64,000 bases of DNA, from positions 62,001 to 126,000 of the forward strand of contig MGTD01000007.1 in assembly GCA_001799285.1 (NCBI GenBank), given 5' to 3'. The notes under the pieces are model-generated. The model did not search any database. It saw nothing but the letters and a program-made list of their open reading frames with translations, and had not been told where the DNA came from. Shown here piece by piece: positions 35,302 through 44,586 of this stretch; within the stretch, counting starts at the first letter, position 1; each line of letters opens with the position of its first letter. This DNA is from Deltaproteobacteria bacterium RIFOXYD12_FULL_56_24. GTDB taxonomy: Bacteria > Desulfobacterota > Desulfobulbia > Desulfobulbales > Desulfurivibrionaceae. A program made the translations under genes and the position numbers.

Positions 35302-35482
35302 TTTCACTCTCCAAGGTTTTTTGCTGAAAAAAGGAAAAATCTGTCGACGGAATTACCGGCGACAAGGCTTTAAATGAATTCCTTAAAAAGGAATATCCTA
35401 TGTCAGGACAAAAAAATGTAAGCTCCGCTACATATTCCGTTTTTTTCAGGAAAACCCCCGCTGTTGCTACGGCGAAAACTGC

Positions 35483-38071
35483 CTAGAAAAATGACTCCGC
35501 GGAACGCAACAATTTCTCCGCCTCTTCGGCAGGCAGCGGTTTGGCAAAGAGATAGCCCTGGCCGAACTCGCAGCCCAGACTTCGGACCAGCGCCAGTTGC
35601 GTTGCGGTTTCGATGCCTTCGACGATCACCTTCTTTCCAAGATTGTGGGCCAGGGCCACGATGCTTTTGATAATCTCCAGATTTTTCGTATCTTTTTCCA
35701 TTTCAATCACAAAGGAACGGTCCACCTTCAGGGTATCGAAAGGGAAACGATGCAGGTAGCTCAGGGAGGAATAACCGGTGCCGAAGTCATCGATGCTGAG
35801 GGTCATGCCGCGCTCTCTGATGGCATGCAGGACATTAAGCGCAGTTTCGATATTTTCCATGATGCCGCTTTCGGTAACCTCCAGTTTGAGGGTGGCGGGC
35901 GGCAGGCCGCTTTCATCCAGGATCTGCTCGATTTCCTCCATGATATGCGAGGAGAGAAGCTGCGGCACCGCCAGGTTGACGCTGATCAGAAGCTTCCGGT
36001 GATCCGCGAATTTTTCCTGCCACAACCTGGCCTGGAGGCAGGAGAGACGAAGAACCTCCCGGCCGATAGCATGGATGTGTCCGGTTTTCTCGGCCATGGG
36101 GATGAAAAAACCCGGCGGCAAAAGCCCCTGGCTGGGATGTCGCCAGCGGACCAGGGCCTCAAAACCGGTCAGCGCGCCATGCGTCAGCTCGACAATCGGC
36201 TGATAATAAACGACGAACTCCTGCCGCTCGATGGCCTTTTTCAGCTCGATCTCAAGGCGGAGGCGCTCAAGGGCCTGGCTGTGCATGGTCGCATCAAACA
36301 AAACGTATTGGCCCCGGCCCTGGGCCTTGGCCCGGTACATGGCCGTGTCCGCGTCACGGAGAATTTCCTCGGCCCCAAGTTCAGGCGCGGGCTGCAGAAC
36401 AATGCCGATGCTGACCGAAACGCTGATCTCCAGCCCGTTGAGATGGACGGGAGCGGCAAGCGCCTGCCGGATCCGCTCCGGAATGGCCAGGGCCTGATCG
36501 TCGGCAAGGTTGTCGAGCAACAGGGTGAATTCGTCGCCGCCAAGACGGGCCAGGGTATCGCCTGGCTGGACAAGGGGCGCGATCCGCTCGGCAAAAGCGA
36601 CCAGCAGCTTGTCCCCCTGCTCATGGCCCAGGCTGTCATTGACCAGCTTGAAGCCATCAAGATCGAGAAACATCACGGTAAAGCCGGCGCCCGGATCGGT
36701 TTGCCGGCGGGCCACCGCCTGCTGGAGTCGATCCAGAAACAGGGCCCGGTTGGCAAGCCCGGTCAGGGAATCATGAAAGGCATCATGGCGGAGCTGCTCT
36801 TCGAGCCGTTTCCTGGCCGTAATATCCTTGGCGTAGATATGGACCACGCCTTGCTCCACCAAGGGATTATAAGTCCACTCAAAAACCCGGTACCCGGCGG
36901 CGGTTTCTATCCCGGAGCGGTTGCGGCCACTGGCCAGGCAAACCTCGATAATCCGGCCATGGTCGGGAGGCAGAAAATCTTCGCTCTTAAGGCGCAGCTC
37001 ATCAAGAATCGCCTTGGCGCTATGGTTCATGTAGGTAATGGCCCCGCCGGCATCGGCGGCCAGAACCGGGGCCGGGTTCTCGCGCGGGAAGGAGGCCAGC
37101 CGGATAATTTCATTCACCATTTTTTTCAGATCGGCGGCCAGGCCTTTGAGCTCCCCCTGAAAATCCCCGGCCAGACCGGCCTGGTAATCGCCTTCGCTGA
37201 TTTCCCTGGTGTAGCCGACAATCGCCTTGATGGGGACGGTGATGCTTTTGGCAATGGCATAGATAAAGGCCGAGGCCAGCGCCAGGGCCAGGGCGCTGGC
37301 AACAAAGGCCAGCAACTGCCATGTGCGGTAACTGGCGATCCTTTTGCCGATGAGAATGTCCAGCTCGTTAAGCCCCGACTGGATGAGCCGCCGGCAGCTC
37401 ACCCGGGCCTTTTCGCCGGCGGCAAGTAAAGCGGCCCGGTCAACATCCCCTGTGGCGCTCTGCTGCTGAAGGGCGATAAAACCGGCCGTCTCCCGGCGAT
37501 AGTCTTCTAATGCCTTGGCGAAGGAGTCATGCAATGAAGGGCTGATGCCGTAATAATTGCCGTCTTCCTGAACGGCGAGCCCGGCATCGGCGATGATTTT
37601 TGCAAAATCGGCCTGAAACAGGCTAAAATCATGTTGCAGCTTCAGGGATGATGCGCGGGAAACCTCGACCGGCGCCGCCGGAGAGCCAGGCCGTGCCGCT
37701 GGGTGCGCCGGCAGCGAATACCTGCTGAGCTGGCTGTAGTTGCGCGGGAGCTGGGCCACCAGAATTCCGGCCAGCAGACTGCTGTCCAGGGCAGGATCGC
37801 GGGTAAGCAAAAAATCCCGGCCGGTTGCCAGGAACTGCTCTAAAATTTGAGTCTGCGCCTTTTCCTGGCCGTTAACTCCGGAATTTTCCCGCAGCGCGGT
37901 AAACAGCCGGCGGAGATTTCCGGAGCCCGCCAATTCCTTCTTGCCGATGTTGATGTCATAGGTGAAGCTGATGTTCATAAAAAAGATCAGCACCGCCATG
38001 GGCAGGGCAAAGGCCAGATTGCTGAGTAAAAGCTTGGCAGAGATGGGAAGTTTTTTGTAAAAGGATAGCAT
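35483..38071 (-). CDS. Membrane GGDEF-EAL protein (c-di-GMP metabolism)
   Basis: 862 residues. N-terminal membrane segment (~15-33), a ~220-residue periplasmic helical region, second membrane segment (~260-280), a HAMP-like linker, a PAS-type region (~340-425), a GGDEF domain with intact RLGGDEFTLLL, and an EAL domain with GFEALVRW, ELTVTESGIME-like metal ligands and DDFGTGYSSLSYLHRFP. Both catalytic signatures look intact, so it could make or degrade c-di-GMP; most proteins of this layout are phosphodiesterases in vivo. GAGAGGAACGCC precedes the ATG. Confidence 0.93.
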   Translation of the reverse strand: MLSFYKKLPISAKLLLSNLAFALPMAVLIFFMNISFTYDINIGKKELAGSGNLRRLFTALRENSGVNGQEKAQTQILEQFLATGRDFLLTRDPALDSSLLAGILVAQLPRNYSQLSRYSLPAHPAARPGSPAAPVEVSRASSLKLQHDFSLFQADFAKIIADAGLAVQEDGNYYGISPSLHDSFAKALEDYRRETAGFIALQQQSATGDVDRAALLAAGEKARVSCRRLIQSGLNELDILIGKRIASYRTWQLLAFVASALALALASAFIYAIAKSITVPIKAIVGYTREISEGDYQAGLAGDFQGELKGLAADLKKMVNEIIRLASFPRENPAPVLAADAGGAITYMNHSAKAILDELRLKSEDFLPPDHGRIIEVCLASGRNRSGIETAAGYRVFEWTYNPLVEQGVVHIYAKDITARKRLEEQLRHDAFHDSLTGLANRALFLDRLQQAVARRQTDPGAGFTVMFLDLDGFKLVNDSLGHEQGDKLLVAFAERIAPLVQPGDTLARLGGDEFTLLLDNLADDQALAIPERIRQALAAPVHLNGLEISVSVSIGIVLQPAPELGAEEILRDADTAMYRAKAQGRGQYVLFDATMHSQALERLRLEIELKKAIERQEFVVYYQPIVELTHGALTGFEALVRWRHPSQGLLPPGFFIPMAEKTGHIHAIGREVLRLSCLQARLWQEKFADHRKLLISVNLAVPQLLSSHIMEEIEQILDESGLPPATLKLEVTESGIMENIETALNVLHAIRERGMTLSIDDFGTGYSSLSYLHRFPFDTLKVDRSFVIEMEKDTKNLEIIKSIVALAHNLGKKVIVEGIETATQLALVRSLGCEFGQGYLFAKPLPAEEAEKLLRSAESFF

Positions 38072-38280
38072 GGCGTTCCTCTCAACTCATTGAAAAGACA
38101 GTGCGGTGAACCCGGTCTCCGCCAAATATCCACCCAGGCTTACAAGAATCACCGGGAGCATTAAAAATATGTACGCCACTCTTGGGGGCAGGTCAATTGT
38201 TAAGAAAAACCGCTTAGCGTATTGGGGACAGTGCGTTATCCATTCAGCTTGCCCGGAAAGCCGGGCAAAAAGGACCCGCA

Positions 38281-38889
38281 ATGAGCGAAACGCGCAAGGC
38301 CCTGCGCAGCAGAATTCTCGCCGCCCGCGACCAGCTTTCTCCAAATGAGCGGCAGCAAAAAAGCAGGGCCATTACCGAACGGCTCCTGGCCCTGCCGGAA
38401 TTTGCCGGGGCCGACAGCGTTTTTACCTATGTCAGCTTCCGCAGCGAGGTGGAAACCCTGCCCTTGATCACGCATTGCCTGAAAAAGGGAGTATCTGTGA
38501 GCGTGCCCCTGACCCTGGTTAAGGAACACCGGCTGCTGCCCTATGCCATCACCGACCCAAGCAGGGATCTTGTCCCTGGCTATTGCGGTATCACGGAGCC
38601 GCTGCAAACCCTGCCCCTGGTAGACCCCGCCTCCATCAAAATCGTGGTGACGCCTGGCAGTGTCTTCGATGCCGGAGGAGGACGGCTGGGATACGGCGGC
38701 GGCTTTTATGACCGCTTTTTACAGTCTGCGGCGCCCCAGGCCCTGCGGATCGGCCTGGCCTTTGATCTCCAGGTTGTTGCGGCCGTGCCTCTGGAAAGCC
38801 ACGATCAACAGCTCGATTATCTGATCACCGAAACCTGCACCATTCATATTGTGAGAAAAACTGTATGCGCCGAAAAACCGCGGTCCTGA
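38281..38889 (+). CDS. 5-formyltetrahydrofolate cyclo-ligase
   Basis: 202 residues. Converts 5-formyl-THF to 5,10-methenyl-THF with ATP. Family motifs: TRKALRSRILAARDQLSP at the start, YVSFRSEVET, and the nucleotide-binding VTPGSVFDAGGGRLGYGGGFYDRFL. Start ATG 38281 with AAAGGA upstream. It overlaps the next gene by 25 bases. Divergent from the GGDEF-EAL gene. Confidence 0.95.
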   Translation: MSETRKALRSRILAARDQLSPNERQQKSRAITERLLALPEFAGADSVFTYVSFRSEVETLPLITHCLKKGVSVSVPLTLVKEHRLLPYAITDPSRDLVPGYCGITEPLQTLPLVDPASIKIVVTPGSVFDAGGGRLGYGGGFYDRFLQSAAPQALRIGLAFDLQVVAAVPLESHDQQLDYLITETCTIHIVRKTVCAEKPRS

Positions 38890-39911
38890 AAGACGCCCTC
38901 TTTCTTGAACACGATCCGGGCGACGACCATGTGGAAAGCCCCGAGCGCCTTACCGCCATCTATCAGGCCCTGGCCCGGACGGAAGAAGCCGGGGCCTTTT
39001 TTTATCCCGAGTGTGAGCCGGCTGACTACTCCGATCTGGCCGCAAACCATACCCCCGAGTATATCGAAAGGGTGGCCGAGACGGCGGGCAAGCAGTTCGA
39101 CGTGCTTGACCCGGACACCCACACCTCGCCCCGCTCCTACGAGGCGGCGGTCCTCGCCGCAGGCTCGGTGATCACCGGCCTCAAGCTGGTGGCCGCGGGC
39201 GAGGCCGACAATGCCGCGGCCCTGGTTCGCCCGCCCGGGCACCATGCCGAAGCGGACCGCGGCAAAGGCTTCTGTCTGTTCAACAATATCGCCATCGGCG
39301 CCCGCTACGGGCTGAAACATCTGGGCATGGAGCGGATTTTCATCCTCGACTGGGATCTGCACCACGGCAACGGCACCCAGCATGCCTTTTATCACACCGC
39401 CCAGGTTCTCTACTGCTCCACCCACCAGTACCCATATTATCCGGGAACCGGCTCACTCCGGGAGGCCGGAGCAGGCAAGGGAGAAGGCTACACCCTCAAC
39501 GTGCCGCTGCCCGGCGGCCAGGGCGACCAGGACTTTGCCCGGATCATGAACGAGCTGGTGGCTCCGGTTGCCGGCCTGTACAGGCCGGACTGCCTTTTAA
39601 TCTCCGCCGGTTATGATACCCATGTCTCCGATCCGCTCGGCACCATGGCTGTTACCACCGCCGGGTTTGCCTATATGACCAGGGTTATGGTCTCTCTGGC
39701 GGCCGAGCTTTGCGGGGGGCGGCTGGTGCTGGTGCTGGAAGGGGGCTACAATCTGCACGGCCTTGCCGACGGCGTGCTGGCCAGCCTTCATGAAATGACC
39801 GGGGAGGGAGGGCTTACGCCCGCAACGTTTAACCCACTGTCCCAGGCAAACAGGCCTCTGCCTCCATTGGATGCGGCCCTGGCAGTGGCAAAAAAATACT
39901 GGACTTTTTAA
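38865..39911 (+). CDS. Histone deacetylase-family amidohydrolase
   Basis: 348 residues. Zn-dependent arginase/deacetylase fold: RPPGHHAEADRGKGFC with the catalytic His pair, DWDLHHGNGTQ with metal Asp and His, SAGYDTHVSDPLG with metal Asp, and LEGGYNLHG. In bacteria this family includes acetoin-utilisation proteins and acetylpolyamine amidohydrolases; the substrate here is unknown. It overlaps the folate gene by 25 bases, so translation may be coupled. Confidence 0.93.
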   Translation: MRRKTAVLKDALFLEHDPGDDHVESPERLTAIYQALARTEEAGAFFYPECEPADYSDLAANHTPEYIERVAETAGKQFDVLDPDTHTSPRSYEAAVLAAGSVITGLKLVAAGEADNAAALVRPPGHHAEADRGKGFCLFNNIAIGARYGLKHLGMERIFILDWDLHHGNGTQHAFYHTAQVLYCSTHQYPYYPGTGSLREAGAGKGEGYTLNVPLPGGQGDQDFARIMNELVAPVAGLYRPDCLLISAGYDTHVSDPLGTMAVTTAGFAYMTRVMVSLAAELCGGRLVLVLEGGYNLHGLADGVLASLHEMTGEGGLTPATFNPLSQANRPLPPLDAALAVAKKYWTF

Positions 39912-40001
39912 AGAAAATTCGGTGTTATAATCGAGATGGCGGTTGCGGCCCTTATTGGCCCGCGCTCGCACCCATCCTTCTTTTCTGGTTACGGACTCAC
40001 C

Positions 40002-41045
40002 ATGGCGCAGGCAAAGATCCTCATCGCTGACGACGACATCCTGGTTCGGGAAGCCGTTTACAAAATCCTCACCATGTTCGGTCACACGGTGGTCTCCTGC
40101 GCCAGCGGCGAAGAGGCCCTGGCCGCCCTGGCCTGTGATTTCGATCTCATCATCCTCGATATCAACATGCCTGGCCTTGACGGCTTTGAAACCCTTAAGC
40201 GGATCAACGACTGCAATTACGGGATCCCGGTGATCTTCCTCACCGGCGCGGGCTCCATGGAGTACGCGGTCAAGGCCATCAACCTTGGAGCCTACGACTT
40301 CATCCCCAAGCCCATCGAAGACCTGGACATCTTCAACATCAAGGTCAAGCGGGCCATTGAAAAACGGAAGTACGTCCTCCAAGAGAAGGTTTACAAAGAA
40401 AATCTCGAAAGCGAAGTACGCAGCAAGACCCGCGAACTGGCGAAAAAAAACCGCCTGCTGGAAGAATACAACGAGGATCTGGAAGTCTCCACCCTGAACA
40501 CCATGCTTACCCTGCAAACTGCCCTGGAAGAAAAGGACATGTATACCGCCGGGCACACCAACCGGGTCACCTTCCACGCCATGAACATCGCCAAGGCCCT
40601 GCACCTGACCGAGAAGGAAATGACCGTGCTGGAGCGGGCCTGCAAGGTCCACGACATCGGCAAGCTGGTGATAGATGTCAATTACATCCGCAAACCCGGG
40701 CCGCTCTCCGATGAAGAGTGGTTGCTGATGAAAAAACATCCGGAGATCGGGGCCAACATCATCACGCCCCTGGCCTTCATGCAGGAGGAGATCTTCATCG
40801 TCCGCCACCACCACGAAAGGTTGGATGGCAAGGGATATCCGGACGCCCTGGGCGGCAGCGACCTGAACCTGCTGACTAAAATCATCACCGTGGCGGACAG
40901 CTTTGACGCCATGACCTCCATGCGCAGCTACAAAAAAAACATGGAGCCCCTGACGGCCATTGCCGAGCTGCACCGTTGCGCCGGGAGCCAGTTTGACCCC
41001 GAAGTGGTGCGGGTCTTCGTCGAGGTCCTCGATAGCCAGATATAA
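40002..41045 (+). CDS. REC-HD-GYP response regulator (c-di-GMP phosphodiesterase)
   Basis: 347 residues from ATG 40002 (MAQAKILIADDD); the ORF-track start lacks support. REC domain ~1-120 with IADDD, phospho-Asp in LIILDINMPGLDG and the Lys in FIPKPIED. A coiled-coil (~125-160) links to an HD-GYP domain with HTNRVTFHAM, HDIGKL, HPEIGANI and HHERLDGKGYPDAL, the full signature of c-di-GMP hydrolases. No kinase is adjacent, so it is an orphan. Confidence 0.94.
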   Translation: MAQAKILIADDDILVREAVYKILTMFGHTVVSCASGEEALAALACDFDLIILDINMPGLDGFETLKRINDCNYGIPVIFLTGAGSMEYAVKAINLGAYDFIPKPIEDLDIFNIKVKRAIEKRKYVLQEKVYKENLESEVRSKTRELAKKNRLLEEYNEDLEVSTLNTMLTLQTALEEKDMYTAGHTNRVTFHAMNIAKALHLTEKEMTVLERACKVHDIGKLVIDVNYIRKPGPLSDEEWLLMKKHPEIGANIITPLAFMQEEIFIVRHHHERLDGKGYPDALGGSDLNLLTKIITVADSFDAMTSMRSYKKNMEPLTAIAELHRCAGSQFDPEVVRVFVEVLDSQI

Positions 41046-41107
41046 CCGGCCGGCAGCGCCACTAGCGCCTGCGAAGCAGATGCGCTGCTGCTGAACGGGT
41101 ACGATTG

Positions 41108-41237
41108 TTGATCGTGTAACAACTGAAAAACGTAACGCCAAGACTCAGAGGCGCGAAGGCAACATGTTGAAATAAAAGGATTAAAGTTTTGCTACTTTGC
41201 GCCTCTGCGTTAAAAAATGAGTTGTTGCGAGTTCATC
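41108..41237 (+). mobile_element. Type D 130-bp element, copy D1
   Basis: Starts TTGATCGTGTAACAACTGAAAAACG and ends TTGTTGCGAGTTCATC, with a central imperfect palindrome (CGCCAAGACTCAGAGGCGC ... TTTGCGCCTCTGCG). Flanked by ACGATTG (41101-41107 and 41238-41244). It is the left member of a tandem pair with C1. Confidence 0.75.
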
Positions 41238-41244
41238 ACGATTG

Positions 41245-41344
41245 TTGAAATCGTAAAAAGCCACGATTACAACGGCTATTAATGTGTAAGTGTTTGATTT
41301 AGCATCTTGGGCCTGTGAACTTTTCAGGTTATTGCGAGTTCATC
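41245..41344 (+). mobile_element. Type C 100-bp element, copy C1
   Basis: Starts TTGAAATCGTAAAAAGCCACGATTACAACGG, ends TCAGGTTATTGCGAGTTCATC, exactly 100 bp. It shares the ACGATTG target copy with D1 and has a third ACGATTG at 41345-41351, ~35 bases before the gatC start. The two elements fill the 339-base gap between the HD-GYP gene and gatC. Confidence 0.78.
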
Positions 41345-41384
41345 ACGATTGACTTGGCCGGTTGGATGCGGTAAAAATCAAGGC

Positions 41385-41669
41385 ATGAAAATCACCCCTG
41401 AAGAAGTGCGACATGTAGCCAGGCTGGCGAGACTTTCGCTGTCAGAGGCCGAAGTAGAGAAAACCACCCTGCAACTCGATGGTATTCTGAGTTATGTGGA
41501 AAAACTGGGCGAGCTGGACACCACCGGTGTTGTGCCCACCACGCATGCCCTGGCCATCCACAATGCCTTCCGCGCAGACGAGGTTCGTGAATCCTTGTCC
41601 CAGCAGGAGGCCCTGGCCAACGGCCCGGTGCAGAACGGCGAGGCCTTCGTGGTGCCCAGGGTTATTTAG
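41385..41669 (+). CDS. gatC: Asp/Glu-tRNA amidotransferase subunit C
   Basis: 94 residues from ATG 41385 (MKITPEEVRHVARLARL), the standard GatC length. GatC stabilises the GatA-GatB complex that amidates Glu-tRNA(Gln) or Asp-tRNA(Asn). The C-terminal NGEAFVVPRVI is typical. gatA lies 293 bases downstream after a strong terminator-like hairpin, an unusually large gap for this pair. Confidence 0.96.
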   Translation: MKITPEEVRHVARLARLSLSEAEVEKTTLQLDGILSYVEKLGELDTTGVVPTTHALAIHNAFRADEVRESLSQQEALANGPVQNGEAFVVPRVI

Positions 41670-41678
41670 TAAGTTAGA

Positions 41679-41712
41679 GGTTATTTTCTGCGTTTTTGGG
41701 CAGAAAATAACC
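41679..41712 (+). repeat. Perfect 13-bp-arm hairpin just after gatC
   Basis: GGTTATTTTCTGC, loop GTTTTTGG, GCAGAAAATAACC, starting 10 bases after the gatC stop. No T-run follows on the + strand. First of several structures in the gatC-gatA gap; a second inverted pair is GGAGCCGT (41746-41753) / ACGGCTCC (~41789-41796). Confidence 0.6.
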
Positions 41713-41873
41713 CCGTTAACGCACTTATCCTGTTTATCAGGGTTAGGAGCCGTCAAGAAATAACCTGTAAAATTTGGCCGCTAATTTACGGCTCCTTATG
41801 CCGTTTTGACCACATGAAACGTCCACGTTATTTTTTACAACGGCTTAGAAATAATCATTGCGTACTGCCCATT

Positions 41874-41904
41874 ACGGACCTCCTTGCCGAGGTCCGTTTT
41901 TATT
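41874..41904 (+). terminator. Intrinsic terminator in the gatC-gatA gap
   Basis: ACGGACCTC, loop CTTGCC, GAGGTCCGT followed by TTTTATT: a 9-bp GC-rich stem plus T-run pointing toward gatA, ending ~60 bases before its ATG. It could end the gatC transcript, end a small RNA from 41680-41900, or act as an attenuator of gatA. Confidence 0.75.
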
Positions 41905-41962
41905 AGCGCGCTCTCCGCGCCGGCGGCAGACCTTCGGAAAACCAGCAGCGGTACGGTATATT

Positions 41963-43417
41963 ATGAAACTCCACGCCTTAACCATTCACGCCTTGCAGGA
42001 TCTCCTGGCTACGGGGGAGATCTCCTCCGTGGAGCTGACCCGGGCGGTACTCGACAGGATCGACGCTGTGGAGTCCAAGATCAACGCCTATATCACCCAG
42101 GACCGCGACACGGCCCTGGCCCAGGCAGAAGCAGCGGATGCCCAGCGGAGGCGGGGCGAAGGCGGCAACCTCTGCGGCATTCCGCTCTCCCTCAAGGATG
42201 TTCTCTGCACCAAAGGGTTGCGCACCACGGCCGGCTCCAGGATCCTCGAAACCTTCATTCCGCCCTATGACGCCACGGTGGTGGAAAGGCTGCGGGCTGA
42301 GGGCGCGGTGATCCTCGGCAAGACGAGCATGGACGAATTCGCCATGGGCTCGGCCAACGAAAACTGCGCCTACGGGGTGCCGAAAAATCCCTGGAACCTG
42401 GCCCATGTCTGCGGCGGCTCCAGCGGCGGCTCGGCCGCCTCGGTGGCGGCGGACGAATGCATCGCCTCGCTGGGCTCGGATACCGGCGGCTCCATCCGCC
42501 AGCCCGCCTCCCACTGCGGAATCGTGGGGATCAAACCCACCTATGGCCGAGTCTCCCGCTTCGGCCTCCTGGCCTATGCCTCCTCTCTGGATCAGGTCGG
42601 CCCGCTCACCAAGGATGTGCGCGACGCTGCCATCATGCTCAAGGCGATCAGCGGTTACGATCCGCGCGACTCCACCTCGATCGACCAGCCGGTGCCGGAC
42701 TACACCGGTGCCCTTACCCAAGATTGTAACGGCCTTACCATCGGCATCCCCAAGGAATACTTCGGCGCCGGGCTCGACCCGGAGGTGGAACAGGCGGTGA
42801 GCAAAGGCATTTCCCTGCTCAAGGAAGCCGGGGCCAAAATCGTGGAAATCTCCCTGCCCCACACCGAATACGGGGTAGCGGCCTACTACATCATCGCGCC
42901 GGCCGAGGCCAGCTCCAATCTGGCCCGCTACGACGGAGTCCGATACGGCTTCCGCGACCACGACCAGCAGGAACTCCTGGAGATGTACCGCCACAGCCGC
43001 TCCCAGGGATTCGGCGAGGAGGTCAAGCGACGGATCATCATCGGCACCTACGCTCTTTCCTCCGGTTACTACGATGCTTATTACAAGAAGGCCTCCCAGG
43101 TACGCACCCTGATCGTGCAGGATTACGCCAAAGCTTTTGCCCAGTGCGACCTGCTGGTCTCCCCGGTCACCCCCGCCCCGGCCTGGAAGATTGGGGCAAA
43201 AATCGACGATCCTCTCTCCGTATATCTCTCCGATATCCTTACCATTTGCACCAACCTGGCCGGCTTGCCCGGCATGTCGGTGCCCTGCGGGATAAGCAGC
43301 CACGGGTTGCCCATCGGCCTTCAGCTCCAGGCCAGCCATTTTGCCGAGGAAAAAATCTTCCAGGCCGCCTCTGCCCTGGAACAGCGGCTTGATTTGAAAA
43401 ACAGCTGTCAGTTATAA
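41963..43417 (+). CDS. gatA: Asp/Glu-tRNA amidotransferase subunit A
   Basis: 484 residues from ATG 41963 ([18 protein letters not shown]), the usual GatA length; the ORF-track start at 41858 would cross the terminator hairpin. Amidase-signature catalytic triad is visible: Lys in [10 protein letters not shown], cis-Ser in GGSSGGSAA, and nucleophile Ser in [10 protein letters not shown]. Supplies ammonia from glutamine for tRNA transamidation. gatB is not in the window. Confidence 0.97.
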   Translation: MKLHALTIHALQDLLATGEISSVELTRAVLDRIDAVESKINAYITQDRDTALAQAEAADAQRRRGEGGNLCGIPLSLKDVLCTKGLRTTAGSRILETFIPPYDATVVERLRAEGAVILGKTSMDEFAMGSANENCAYGVPKNPWNLAHVCGGSSGGSAASVAADECIASLGSDTGGSIRQPASHCGIVGIKPTYGRVSRFGLLAYASSLDQVGPLTKDVRDAAIMLKAISGYDPRDSTSIDQPVPDYTGALTQDCNGLTIGIPKEYFGAGLDPEVEQAVSKGISLLKEAGAKIVEISLPHTEYGVAAYYIIAPAEASSNLARYDGVRYGFRDHDQQELLEMYRHSRSQGFGEEVKRRIIIGTYALSSGYYDAYYKKASQVRTLIVQDYAKAFAQCDLLVSPVTPAPAWKIGAKIDDPLSVYLSDILTICTNLAGLPGMSVPCGISSHGLPIGLQLQASHFAEEKIFQAASALEQRLDLKNSCQL

Positions 43418-43462
43418 GCTATAAGCTATAAGCTATAAGTTAACAGCTGACAACTGACAGCT
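43403..43462 (+). repeat. Short tandem CTATAAG repeats inside an 11-bp inverted repeat
   Basis: Four tandem copies of a 7-base unit (TATAAGC) lie between AGCTGTCAGTT (43403-43413) and AACTGACAGCT (43452-43462). The repeat begins in the last codons of gatA and fills the gap to hisC. Copy number may vary by slippage. Confidence 0.7.
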
Positions 43463-43482
43463 ATCTATAAGGATTTACTTCC

Positions 43483-44586
43483 ATGAAACTCCCTGTGCGC
43501 GATAACATCGCCAGCCTCATCCCCTATCCGCCGGGCAAGCCTCTGGAAGAACTGGAGCGCGAGTACGGCATCACCGGCTCCATCAAGCTGGCCTCCAACG
43601 AAAACGCCATGGGTCCGTCGCCCAAGGCCTTGGCCGCCGTGACCGACAGCCTGAAAAACCTGCACCGCTATCCCGATGGCAGCTGCTATTACCTGGCCCA
43701 GGCGCTGGCCAAAAAAATCGGCGTTGCCCAAAACCAGCTGGTCTTCGGCAACGGTTCCAACGAGATCATCCAGCTGATGATCGCAGCCTTTCTCGCGCCA
43801 GACGAAGAGGTGATCACCAGTCTGCCCACCTTTCTCGTCTACCAGAAGGCGGTTCAGGCCCAGGGCGGCATCAACCGGGTGGTGCCCCTGGTCAACATGC
43901 ACCATGACCTGGACGAAATCTCCAGCCGGATCACGGAAAAAACCCGGCTCATCTTTCTCGACAACCCCAACAATCCCTGCGGCACGGTATTCAGCAATGA
44001 GGCCTTTGCAGCCTTTCTCGACAAGGTGCCGGATCAGGTGATCGTCGTCCTCGATGAGGCATATGTTGATTTTGTCGAGCCGGCCCTGCGGCTCGACGCC
44101 CGGGACTATCTCTTGCACCGGGTGCCGGTGGTGGCCCTGCGCACCTTTTCCAAGGCCTACGGCCTGGCTGGCTTAAGAGTGGGCTACGGCCTGATGCACG
44201 CCGACATCGCCGACTATCTGCACCGGGTCAGGCAGCCATTCAACGTCAATCTTCCCGCCCAGGCGGGGGCACTTGCCGCCTTGAGCGATGACGAACATTA
44301 CGAGAAAACCATCGCCTTAACCCGCGAGGGCATCGCCTGGGTAAGCAGCGAAGTGGAAAAACTCGGCTGCCACCCCTTTCCCACCCAGACCAACTTTTTT
44401 CTCATCGATGTCAAGGCCGACGGCAAAAAGCTGTACGAGGCACTGCTCCATCAGGGAGTCATCGTCCGGCCCATGAACGCCTACGGCTACCCCACCTATA
44501 TCCGGATCACCGCAGGGTTGCCCGCGGAAAACCAGCGGTTTGTCAAAGCCCTGGCCACGGTGCTGGGCGAGCTGGATCATGCTTGA
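43483..44586 (+). CDS. hisC: Histidinol-phosphate aminotransferase
   Basis: 367 residues, AAGGA upstream. PLP aminotransferase of histidine synthesis: KLASNENAMGPSPKA, FGNGSNEIIQLM, DNPNNPCGTVF, DEAYVDF, and the PLP Lys in RTFSKAYGLAGLRVGYG. HisC relatives can also act on aromatic amino acids. No other his genes are near. It overlaps cmk by 8 bases and starts a tight cluster hisC-cmk-PilZ-yedF-csd. Confidence 0.94.
   Translation: MKLPVRDNIASLIPYPPGKPLEELEREYGITGSIKLASNENAMGPSPKALAAVTDSLKNLHRYPDGSCYYLAQALAKKIGVAQNQLVFGNGSNEIIQLMIAAFLAPDEEVITSLPTFLVYQKAVQAQGGINRVVPLVNMHHDLDEISSRITEKTRLIFLDNPNNPCGTVFSNEAFAAFLDKVPDQVIVVLDEAYVDFVEPALRLDARDYLLHRVPVVALRTFSKAYGLAGLRVGYGLMHADIADYLHRVRQPFNVNLPAQAGALAALSDDEHYEKTIALTREGIAWVSSEVEKLGCHPFPTQTNFFLIDVKADGKKLYEALLHQGVIVRPMNAYGYPTYIRITAGLPAENQRFVKALATVLGELDHA

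Noticed and set aside
38087-38179. 30-codon hydrophobic peptide (MAYIFLMLPVILVSLGG...) before the GGDEF-EAL gene
   Set aside because: One membrane-like segment and an overlap with the leader are suggestive, but GTG start without a ribosome site and no known family.
38249-38268. TTGCCCGG/CCGGGCAA hairpin as a terminator
   Set aside because: It lies just before a start codon and lacks a T-run in the right direction on either strand.
38072-38280. 6S RNA candidate upstream of the formyl-THF cyclo-ligase gene
   Set aside because: The location matches the ssrS-ygfA arrangement of enterics, but I could not trace the long closing stem and central bubble.
43412-43440. CRISPR-like short tandem repeats
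   Set aside because: Unit is only 7 bases with no spacers; a simple tandem repeat.
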